Shown in pieces: positions 57,698 through 64,000 of a stretch of DNA of 64,000 bases. Source of the stretch: Neobacillus vireti (GTDB lineage Bacteria > Bacillota > Bacilli > Bacillales > Cytobacillaceae); assembly GCF_001026695.1 (NCBI RefSeq), contig NZ_LDNB01000015.1, positions 62,001 through 126,000 of the forward strand. Direction: 5' to 3'. The notes under the pieces were generated by a model that saw nothing but the letters and a program-made list of their open reading frames with translations, had not been told where the DNA came from and ran no database searches. The position numbers and the translations under genes are program-made. The first letter of the stretch is position 1; every line of letters begins with the position of its first letter.

Positions 57698-59017
57698 TTA
57701 GCTTCTGTCAATTAACTGGCACATCATCATCGCTTTTCCAACCAAAACTCCTTCATTGAACACTTCGACATCTACCTTGCCAAATTTCCGTCCTACTTCT
57801 AGTATCTTTGGATAAATTTCTAATCTACTCTCCATTTGAACTGGTTTAATAAAGTAAATGGTCATGTTTTCGACAACGAGGTCACCTTTTTTATAGCTAC
57901 GCAACACCCGGTTGGCTGCATCTGAGACAATCGTCGTAAATACCCCATAAGAAATAGTTCCAAGATGGTTGGTCATTTGCGGCGTCACTTCACAGGAGTA
58001 AACCTCTTCCCCTTTTGCCCTTCCCTGCATTAATACCATTTGATTGGTTACGATGTCATCAATCGTTTCCCCAACCTGCGGCTGCCGTTGGTTCATTTGC
58101 AGCGCCTTTAAGACATCCTGCCTGCTGATAATCCCTTCTAACCGGTTGGAGTCATCGGCAACGGGGAGCACTTCAATCCCTTCCCAGACCATCGTATGGG
58201 CGGTCGAGGCGACACTTGTCTTCCCATTAACGGTCATCGGATGTTTCGTCATAATCTTGTCGATTGAAGCTTCTAAATCCTGTCCCAAAATATCCTTACT
58301 TGTCACCATTCCTTGGATCTTCATGTTCTGGTCGACAACAGGATAACGGCTGTGCGTTGTCTCTTGATTAAATTCATGCCATTTTGCAACCTTATCAGAC
58401 GTTTTTAAATAATAAGTGTCCGCAAGAGGTGTTAAAATATCCTCTACTAAAATAATTTCCTTTTTGATTAATTGGTCATAAATAGCCCGGTTAATCATCG
58501 TCGCAACCGTAAAGGTATCATAACTTGTTGAAATAACCGGCAATTCCATCTTATCTGCTAGTTTTTTCACATGTTCCTGAGAGTCAAAGCCTCCGGTGAT
58601 TAGCACTGCGGCCCCTGCTTTTAACGCCAATTCATGTGCCTGCGTCCTATTTCCGACAATTAACAGGTTGCCTGCTTCAGTGTAACGCATCATTGCCTCA
58701 AGTTTCATTGCCCCTATGACAAATTTATTAAGGGTTTTATGCAAGCCTGTTCTGCCGCCTAATACTTGGCCGTCCACGATGTTTACTACTTCAGCAAAAG
58801 TAAGCTTTTCAATATTCTCTTTCTTCTTCCGTTCAATTCGAATCGTGCCAACTCTTTCGATAGTGCTAACATACCCCTTATTTTCCGCTTCCTTAATCGC
58901 CCGGTAAGCTGTGCCCTCACTTACGGTCATTGCCTTAGCGATTTGCCTTACTGATATCTTTTCTCCAATCGGGAGTCCATCAATGTATTGTAAAATTTGT
59001 TCATGCTTCGTAGCCAA
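57698..59017 (-). CDS. ytoI: DRTGG/CBS-domain protein YtoI
   Basis: 439 residues from a TTG at 59017 (MATKHEQILQYIDGL), the B. subtilis length; GAGGGTGAAGG upstream. Order: winged helix-turn-helix 1-65, DRTGG domain about 70-180, two CBS repeats about 190-310, and a C-terminal thioesterase-like hot-dog domain about 315-435. Likely a regulator or sensor of nucleotide; the role is unknown. Confidence 0.88.
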   Translation of the reverse strand: MATKHEQILQYIDGLPIGEKISVRQIAKAMTVSEGTAYRAIKEAENKGYVSTIERVGTIRIERKKKENIEKLTFAEVVNIVDGQVLGGRTGLHKTLNKFVIGAMKLEAMMRYTEAGNLLIVGNRTQAHELALKAGAAVLITGGFDSQEHVKKLADKMELPVISTSYDTFTVATMINRAIYDQLIKKEIILVEDILTPLADTYYLKTSDKVAKWHEFNQETTHSRYPVVDQNMKIQGMVTSKDILGQDLEASIDKIMTKHPMTVNGKTSVASTAHTMVWEGIEVLPVADDSNRLEGIISRQDVLKALQMNQRQPQVGETIDDIVTNQMVLMQGRAKGEEVYSCEVTPQMTNHLGTISYGVFTTIVSDAANRVLRSYKKGDLVVENMTIYFIKPVQMESRLEIYPKILEVGRKFGKVDVEVFNEGVLVGKAMMMCQLIDRS

Positions 59018-59136
59018 GACCTTCACCCTCTATTTTCAAATTCCACTTTATCTAGTCATTTCTTAACCAGCTATGTCTAAATTTAATTATAGAGTGTAAA
59101 AGACCTTGATTCAATGCGGTTTCTAATAAAGTCAGC

Positions 59137-59379
59137 TTATTCCCGTAAAAATGAGCGCGATTTCGTTTTTTTGTTCTGGAACTGAGGTCTTTGTCGATGT
59201 TTTTTCGGGCTATAAAGCAACCCAGTTAGATTACCAGCGATCACCATCAATGCAAACGCAAGCCAAGCGATCGAAAATATCCCCTCCGCACCAGTTGCAT
59301 GAATCGATAATCGCGGAACGGCAAAATAGAGCATGAAGGCCACAAGCAGCAGACAAAGCAAATATCTATTCTTCTTCAA
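59137..59379 (-). CDS. Small two-helix membrane protein, unknown function
   Basis: 80 residues from a TTG at 59379 with AAAGGAGG 8 bases upstream. Helices about 5-22 and 32-55, then a strongly basic tail (KKHRQRPQFQNKKTKSRSF). Not recognised. Single gene between ytoI and ytkL. Confidence 0.75.
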   Translation of the reverse strand: MKKNRYLLCLLLVAFMLYFAVPRLSIHATGAEGIFSIAWLAFALMVIAGNLTGLLYSPKKHRQRPQFQNKKTKSRSFLRE

Positions 59380-59466
59380 CTTCTTTTCCTCCTTTTAAAA
59401 AATACTGCTTGTTCCATCTTTATGCACATGGGAGGAAAAAAAGTATGAGAACACCTAGAATCGCGC

Positions 59467-60144
59467 TTAAAAATCGATTGCTTCGCCAGGGACTAACACT
59501 TTACCATTTTGATTTTCAAGCAATTCAGTAAATTGATATGGATCCTGTTTAATAGGCGGGAATGTATTGTAGTGCATCGGTACAACCGTCTTTGGATTTA
59601 ACAGTTTAGCGGCATAGGCTGCATCTTCAGGCCCCATTGTAAAATTGTCGCCAATCGGCAAGAAGGCTAAATCAATTGGATGGCGTTCTCCAATCAGTTT
59701 CATATCGGAGAATAGTCCCGTATCACCGGCGTGGTAAATGGTTTTACCTTCGCTCATAACAAGAATTCCGGCTGGCATACCGCCATAGATGAGTTCATTC
59801 TCGGTTTCGATGCACGAGCCGTGGAAGGCTTGAGTCAGCTTTACTTTACCGAAATCAAACTGATAGGCACCACCAATGTGCATGCCGTGTGTTTTGACTC
59901 CTTGCCAAGACAAGTAGGTAGCAAGTTCGAAATTTGCAATTACAAGGGAATTATGCCTTTTTGCTAACTCAACAGTGTCCCCGACATGGTCATTGTGACC
60001 ATGCGATAAGATAATTACATCTGGTTTTACCTCTTCAGCCGTTAAGTCCGTTAATTGATTGCCTGTAATAAAAGGGTCAATTAAAATAGTTTTCCCATTT
60101 GTGTTAATTTGAACAACTGAATGTCCGTGATAAGAAACTCTCAT
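59467..60144 (-). CDS. ytkL: UPF0173 metallo-hydrolase YtkL
   Basis: 225 residues from the ATG at 60144 ([13 protein letters not shown]); GGAG upstream of a double ATG. Metallo-beta-lactamase fold with metal motif [11 protein letters not shown] near residue 52, [11 protein letters not shown] near 143 and PMHYNTFPP near 190. Substrate unknown. Diverges from the M24 peptidase. Confidence 0.93.
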   Translation of the reverse strand: MRVSYHGHSVVQINTNGKTILIDPFITGNQLTDLTAEEVKPDVIILSHGHNDHVGDTVELAKRHNSLVIANFELATYLSWQGVKTHGMHIGGAYQFDFGKVKLTQAFHGSCIETENELIYGGMPAGILVMSEGKTIYHAGDTGLFSDMKLIGERHPIDLAFLPIGDNFTMGPEDAAYAAKLLNPKTVVPMHYNTFPPIKQDPYQFTELLENQNGKVLVPGEAIDF

Positions 60145-60323
60145 CATCCCATCTCCTTTTAAATTGGTATAATATTTACTTCCATAAAAGTTTTGAAATC
60201 CCTTCTTCATATATACCCATAAGATGCAGGTGTTAGCACATGCTAAGTTGTGTTAGTTTACAATTGAAATGAATATTGATAATCTCAGATTGGAATTAAT
60301 CTTATAAAATGGGGGCCACTAAC

Positions 60324-61421
60324 ATGAATCAACGATTAGTAAAGCTTCAAACGTGGATGAAGGAAAATGAGATCGAAGTAAGCTTCCTTACTTCTTCTGA
60401 AAACGTATTTTATTTAAGCGGTTATTATACCGACCCGCATGAACGACTACTGGCGCTTGCGGTTTTTCAAGAGGAGGAACCATTCCTTGTATGTCCGGCA
60501 ATGGAAGTACATGATGCTAAACGTTCCGGATGGGGGCATGAAATCATCGGCTATACCGACATCGAAAACCCGTGGGAAATGGTTGGACATGCAATTAATA
60601 AAAGAATCCAGGCTGTTTCCAAAGCTGCTATCGAGAAAGAGCATATGAATGTAGAACGCTATGAACAGCTTTCACAGTTATTCCCTAAAGCCGCTTTTGT
60701 TTCAGCTGAAGAAAAAGTAAGACTGCTGCGGATGATTAAGGATGCTAAAGAATTAAAAGTCATTGAAGAAGCCTGTGCCCTTGCTGATTATGCCGTAGAA
60801 TTCGGTGCAAGTGAAATCAAGGAAGGCAAAACAGAGCTTGAAGTCCTAAACGCCTTAGAGTACGCCCTAAAGCAAAAGGGTGTGACTGAAATGTCGTTTT
60901 CGACAATGGTGTTAACCGGAGCAAACGCTGCTTCTCCGCATGGTAACCCTGGGGAAACAAAAATTAAAAAGGGTGATCTCGTTTTATTCGACCTAGGTGT
61001 TATTGTCGACCGCTATTGTTCTGATATCACGAGAACAGTTGCCTACGGGGACATTAATGATAAACAAAAAGAAATTTACGATACGGTTCTAAAGGCGCAG
61101 CTCGCAGCCATTGAAGCAAGCAAGCCTGGTGTTACCGCTGCCGAAGTCGATCTCACTGCACGCCGAATTATTGCGGAAGCAGGATATGGTGACTATTTCC
61201 CTCATCGCCTCGGTCATGGACTCGGAATTGGTGTACATGAATATCCATCATTGACAGAGACAAACCAGCTGCTTATTGAAGAAGGCATGGTGTACACGAT
61301 TGAACCGGGAATTTATGTCCCTGAAGTTGCTGGTGTCCGCATTGAGGATGATCTATATATAACACCAGATGGTGCCAAAGTTTTAACCAAATTCCCAAAA
61401 GAATTACAGATCATCAAGTAG
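60324..61421 (+). CDS. M24-family Xaa-Pro dipeptidase
   Basis: 365 residues from the ATG at 60324 with GGGGG upstream. Creatinase-like N-terminal domain 1-125, then the pita-bread catalytic domain. Metal ligands: FDLGVIVDRYCSDITRTV (two Asp), HRLGHGLGIGVHEYPSL (His), and YTIEPGIYVPEVAGVRIED (two Glu). Cuts dipeptides with C-terminal proline. The symbol (pepQ or a paralogue) is not certain. Confidence 0.92.
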   Translation: MNQRLVKLQTWMKENEIEVSFLTSSENVFYLSGYYTDPHERLLALAVFQEEEPFLVCPAMEVHDAKRSGWGHEIIGYTDIENPWEMVGHAINKRIQAVSKAAIEKEHMNVERYEQLSQLFPKAAFVSAEEKVRLLRMIKDAKELKVIEEACALADYAVEFGASEIKEGKTELEVLNALEYALKQKGVTEMSFSTMVLTGANAASPHGNPGETKIKKGDLVLFDLGVIVDRYCSDITRTVAYGDINDKQKEIYDTVLKAQLAAIEASKPGVTAAEVDLTARRIIAEAGYGDYFPHRLGHGLGIGVHEYPSLTETNQLLIEEGMVYTIEPGIYVPEVAGVRIEDDLYITPDGAKVLTKFPKELQIIK

Positions 61422-61443
61422 GATTATTTGGTTTTTTTTTACA

Positions 61444-61472
61444 TTGAACTTTCATGCGTATTGGTGTAATAT
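61444..61472 (+). promoter_or_regulatory. Sigma-A promoter of the candidate RNA at 61479-61719
   Basis: TTGAAC (61444-61449), 17-bp spacer, TAATAT (61467-61472), starting 22 bp after the M24 peptidase stop. Confidence 0.7.
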
Positions 61473-61478
61473 ACAAAT

Positions 61479-61719
61479 ACAAGCTGCGTTGTACGTAATC
61501 ATAATAAAGTTTTAACCTTTAAGCTGTAATAGGGAGTTTAACCATCGAAGCTGGAATGACACGCCTCTGTCTATAAGACATGGAGGACAAGCAGAAAAGT
61601 TTCTGAAAACACCCACTTTGAGGAGTGGTGGTTTAAAACTTTCTTATATTTCTACGGCAAATGCGGCTTACATAATGAGTTTCCAGCCAGTTCCTTTCGG
61701 GAGCTGGTTTTGTTTTTTT
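61479..61719 (+). ncRNA. Candidate structured RNA of about 240 nt
   Basis: No ORF of note. The ends pair: AAGCTGCGTT (61481-61490) with AATGCGGCTT (61660-61669), all ten positions including G-U. A second stem pairs AAAGTTTT (61506-61513) with AAAACTTT (61635-61642). Inside are hairpins CCTC-TGTC/GACA-GAGG, CAGAA/TTCTG and CCACT/AGTGG. A terminator hairpin at 61687-61707 is followed by TTTTGTTTTTTT. It may be 6S-like, a new RNA, or the remnant of an IS200/IS605-type end; the family is not known. Confidence 0.65.
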
Positions 61720-61731
61720 CAAATGGAAACA

Positions 61732-61756
61732 GTCCTCATGAAGCGGTCATGAGGAC
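61732..61756. repeat. GTCCTCATGA palindrome, family C, copy 2
   Basis: GTCCTCATGA and TCATGAGGAC arms with a 5-base loop. Same core as the 28-bp palindrome at 38543-38570. Between the candidate RNA and ald. Confidence 0.75.
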
Positions 61757-61783
61757 AGAATTACTCTAGAGAAACTATCTTTT

Positions 61784-62902
61784 TTATTTTTCAAGCAATA
61801 CTTTCGTATCTTTAAATTCAACTCCATGTGCTTCCGCGACCGCTTGGTAGGTTACATACCCCTCAAGAGTATTAATTCCTTTTAAGAGGGCCTCATTATC
61901 CAAACACGCCTTTTTATAGCCTTTATTAGCGATGTCTACGGCATATGGGACGGTCACATTTGTTAACGCAAACGTGGAGGTTCTTGGGACTGCACCAGGC
62001 ATATTCGCTACTGCATAATGAACAACGCCATGCTTTACATATGTTGGATTATCGTGTGTGGTGATCCGGTCAGTCGTTTCAAAAATCCCCCCCTGATCGA
62101 TGGCGATATCAACGACCACGCTGCCTGGTTTCATCGATTGAATCATTTCTTCGCTGACAAGCTTCGGCGCCTTCGCTCCCGGAATCAGCACAGCACCAAT
62201 AACCAAATCGGATTCCTTTACAGCTTCGGCAATATTATAAGGATTAGACATTAATGTCGTCACGTCAGAGCCGAAAATATCATCCAATTGACGAAGACGG
62301 TCTGGATTTAAATCAATAATGGTTACTTTTGCTCCTAAGCCAATTGCCATTTTGGCTGCATTGGTACCAGCTACCCCGCCGCCAATGATGGTAACTTTCC
62401 CTCTTTGTACCCCCGGGACACCGGAAAGAAGAATCCCCATACCGCCATGGACTTTTTCAAGAAATTGCGCGCCGATTTGAGCAGCCATCCTTCCAGCTAC
62501 TTCACTCATCGGCGTCAATAGTGGCAGGCTTCTATTCGCTAACTGTACTGTTTCATAAGCAATCCCGACAACTTTATTATCGATTAAGGCTTTTGTTAAT
62601 TCCGGTTCAGGTGCTAAATGTAAATATGTAAATAAAATTAACCCCTCACGGAAATATTGATATTCGCTAGGAAGAGGTTCTTTTACCTTCATAACCATAT
62701 CCATGAACCAAGCTTGCTCTGCGGTTGCTGCTAGTTTCGCACCAGCAGAACTATAATCCTCATCTGTAAAGCCTGAGCCAAGTCCGGCACCTTTTTCAAT
62801 AAAAACTTCGTGACCAAATTTCACAAGATTAACGACTCCAGCAGGTGTCATAGCTACACGGTTTTCATTATTTTTAATTTCTTTAGGTACTCCAATCCTC
62901 AT
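61784..62902 (-). CDS. ald: Alanine dehydrogenase
   Basis: 372 residues from the ATG at 62902 ([17 protein letters not shown]), GGAGG upstream. NAD-dependent reversible deamination of alanine to pyruvate. N-terminal substrate site [10 protein letters not shown], Rossmann [19 protein letters not shown] near residue 170, [28 protein letters not shown] region near 280. Important in spore-forming Bacillus for alanine use. Confidence 0.97.
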   Translation of the reverse strand: MRIGVPKEIKNNENRVAMTPAGVVNLVKFGHEVFIEKGAGLGSGFTDEDYSSAGAKLAATAEQAWFMDMVMKVKEPLPSEYQYFREGLILFTYLHLAPEPELTKALIDNKVVGIAYETVQLANRSLPLLTPMSEVAGRMAAQIGAQFLEKVHGGMGILLSGVPGVQRGKVTIIGGGVAGTNAAKMAIGLGAKVTIIDLNPDRLRQLDDIFGSDVTTLMSNPYNIAEAVKESDLVIGAVLIPGAKAPKLVSEEMIQSMKPGSVVVDIAIDQGGIFETTDRITTHDNPTYVKHGVVHYAVANMPGAVPRTSTFALTNVTVPYAVDIANKGYKKACLDNEALLKGINTLEGYVTYQAVAEAHGVEFKDTKVLLEK

Positions 62903-63024
62903 GCGCTTACCTCCAAAAATTATTATAACCATATACATTTTATCAAAAAAAGCAGTAATTCCAAAGTTTTAACATAAAAGGAAATAGCCTTACCTAAATG
63001 TCTAATTACCAAATCCAAGCAAAC

Positions 63025-63056
63025 ATAAAAGGCTGCCCCTATGTTTAAGACAGCCA
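63025..63056 (-). terminator. Terminator of the 52-residue ORF
   Basis: GGCTG ... CAGCC followed by TTTTATG on the minus strand, 26 bp after the small ORF stop. Confidence 0.65.
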
Positions 63057-63080
63057 GACACTCTACTATTTAAATTGTTC

Positions 63081-63239
63081 CTACCCTTCAACTGCAGCGT
63101 TATCGTCACTGTCAGCTAATGCAGTTCCTTCACCAATGAAACCACTATTATACGAATCCATAATTTGCTGGCTCACTTCGCTTGTACCTTGTTCATCAAA
63201 ATCAAATGTAAACTTATGATTCGGCTCTCGTTTCACCAT
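63081..63239 (-). CDS. Small acidic protein of 52 residues, unknown function
   Basis: Starts MVKREPNHKFTFDFDEQ with ATG at 63239; GGAAAGGAG lies 8 bases upstream, a strong site. Acidic C-terminal half (ALADSDDNAAVEG). No membrane helix or cysteine. It has its own terminator and lies between ald and the divergent universal stress gene. Not recognised. Confidence 0.7.
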   Translation of the reverse strand: MVKREPNHKFTFDFDEQGTSEVSQQIMDSYNSGFIGEGTALADSDDNAAVEG

Positions 63240-63342
63240 CGATAAATCTCCTTTCCACTCTAAGCTACCTCATTATTGTTCGAAAAATTGCAACAACTAT
63301 ACGTTGTTAAATATTGTATAATTAAGGTAAGGAGATGATCTT

Positions 63343-63792
63343 ATGGGACTCAAATATCGGAATATTTTAGTCGCAATTGATGGATCAAAGGAAGCAGATT
63401 GGGCGTTTAAAAAAGGGATTGAAATCGCAAAAAGAAATAATGCGAAATTGCTGTTAGTCCATGTGATTGATGTAAGGTCTTTTGCTCTAATTGATGCATA
63501 CGACACTGTCATTGGTGACAGAGCAGAAAAGCTGGCTAAAGAAATGCTTGAGAATTATCAATTGCAGGCGATAAATGCAGGTATTCTGGAAGTTCAATAT
63601 GAAATTGACTTTGGTTCTCCTAAAGTAAGAATCCCTAGAGAGCTAGCGAAAAAGCATAAGATTGATTTAATTATCTGCGGGGCGACCGGTATGAATATGG
63701 TGGAACGAATCTTTATTGGCAGTGTCTCAGAACATATCACTCGCTACGCACCATGTGACGTTCTGATTGTCCGAACAGAAAAAAATTCATAA
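63343..63792 (+). CDS. Universal stress protein (UspA family)
   Basis: 149 residues. N-terminal NILVAIDGSKEADWAFKKG and C-terminal ATP-binding segment GATGMNMVERIFIGSVSEHI with VLIVRTEK, the G-x2-G-x9-G-S/T pattern of nucleotide-binding Usp proteins. Stress-related; the exact role is unknown. ATG at 63343 behind AAGGAG. Confidence 0.9.
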   Translation: MGLKYRNILVAIDGSKEADWAFKKGIEIAKRNNAKLLLVHVIDVRSFALIDAYDTVIGDRAEKLAKEMLENYQLQAINAGILEVQYEIDFGSPKVRIPRELAKKHKIDLIICGATGMNMVERIFIGSVSEHITRYAPCDVLIVRTEKNS

Positions 63793-63798
63793 TCGAAA

Positions 63799-63830
63799 GC
63801 ACGGAGCCAATCAGCTCTGTGCCTCTTATT
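63799..63830 (+). terminator. Hairpin after the universal stress gene
   Basis: GCACGGAGC ... GCTCTGTGC, followed by a weak CCTCTTATTT tract. Probable terminator, though the T run is short. Confidence 0.5.
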
Positions 63831-63913
63831 TCACCCGAATTAAAAGGTTTAGCGTGAATGGACCTTCAATGTGTAGTACAATATTAATTAACTTTTACAT
63901 CTTGGAGGAAATT

Positions 63914-64000
63914 ATGAAAGCACATTTTTCTTTCGATCAGCGTCTGGGCATTTTTCTGCCCGATATGACCGAAGAATGGGACGATTATAGTAAAGATACT
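63914..64000 (+). CDS. Start of an unidentified gene (29 codons, runs off the right edge)
   Basis: ATG at 63914 with GGAGG 6 bases upstream; product begins MKAHFSFDQRLGIFLPDM and is open to the edge. Acidic stretch TEEWDDYSKDT. Too short to name. Confidence 0.75.
   Translation, partial: MKAHFSFDQRLGIFLPDMTEEWDDYSKDT

Overview
The window is a chromosomal segment of a spore-forming, low-GC Gram-positive bacterium of the family Bacillaceae. The gene order closely matches the Bacillus subtilis pheS to etfA block and the thrS to dnaE to ytkL block, although the two blocks need not be adjacent in B. subtilis. Spore genes (sspI, ytxC, ytaF, ytvI, ytrH, ytrI), T-box leaders, an L20 leader and CcpA-type sites all fit. 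Several genes differ from B. subtilis: a pterin dehydratase after rnhC, a NERD nuclease cassette, a GntR regulator between malic enzyme and accD, and a MaoC-like gene beside mdh. This suggests a Neobacillus, Mesobacillus or Cytobacillus-like genus rather than B. subtilis itself. The genus is an inference from memory.

Layout. 1-4.7 kb: fatty-acid degradation genes on the minus strand (lcfA, fadR, fadB, etfB, etfA) with a FadR operator. 4.9-10.4 kb: yshE, mutS2, polX, cvpA-like and zapA, minus strand. 10.5-11.9 kb: rnhC and a pterin-carbinolamine dehydratase on plus. 12.0-13.3 kb: a NERD nuclease gene between two near-identical arrays of a 21-bp-phased repeat, which is the most unusual locus here. 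13.3-17.1 kb: pheT and pheS with a T-box. 17.3-20.9 kb: an rRNA/tRNA methyltransferase, sspI, ysdC, a dimeric dUTPase, ysdB and ysdA. 21.0-22.4 kb: infC-rpmI-rplT with an L20 leader. 22.5-28.8 kb: thrS (T-box), ytxC, dnaI, dnaB and nrdR. 28.9-36.2 kb: a small unknown gene, speD, gapB, coaE, ytaF, mutM and polA. 36.2-43.0 kb: phoR, phoP, the MaoC-like gene, mdh, icd and citZ. 43.1-55.3 kb: ytwI, ytvI, pyk, pfkA, accA, accD, gntR, malic enzyme and dnaE. 55.4-64 kb: ytrH, ytrI, nrnA, ytpI, ytoI, ytkL, an M24 peptidase, a candidate structured RNA, ald, a 52-residue ORF, a universal stress protein and a partial gene.

How the parts work together. Central carbon flow dominates: glycolysis (pfkA, pyk), gluconeogenesis (gapB), the TCA branch (citZ, icd, mdh), malic enzyme and acetyl-CoA carboxylase for fatty-acid synthesis, and the FadR-controlled beta-oxidation set for breakdown. 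Candidate control sites sit at the expected places: CcpA (cre) sites at citZ and pfkA, CcpN-like sites at gapB, a FadR box at fadR, and matching GntR palindromes upstream of both malic enzyme and accD. Replication and repair form the second theme (dnaE, dnaB, dnaI, polA, polX, mutM, mutS2, rnhC, nrdR).

Candidate novelties, in order: (1) the NERD nuclease cassette with its phased repeat arrays; (2) a promoter-to-terminator RNA of about 240 nt between the M24 peptidase and ald, with a strong closing stem; (3) the malic enzyme/GntR/accDA regulatory circuit; (4) a structured speD leader; (5) several dispersed palindromic repeats. No rRNA, tRNA, IS element, prophage or CRISPR array was seen.
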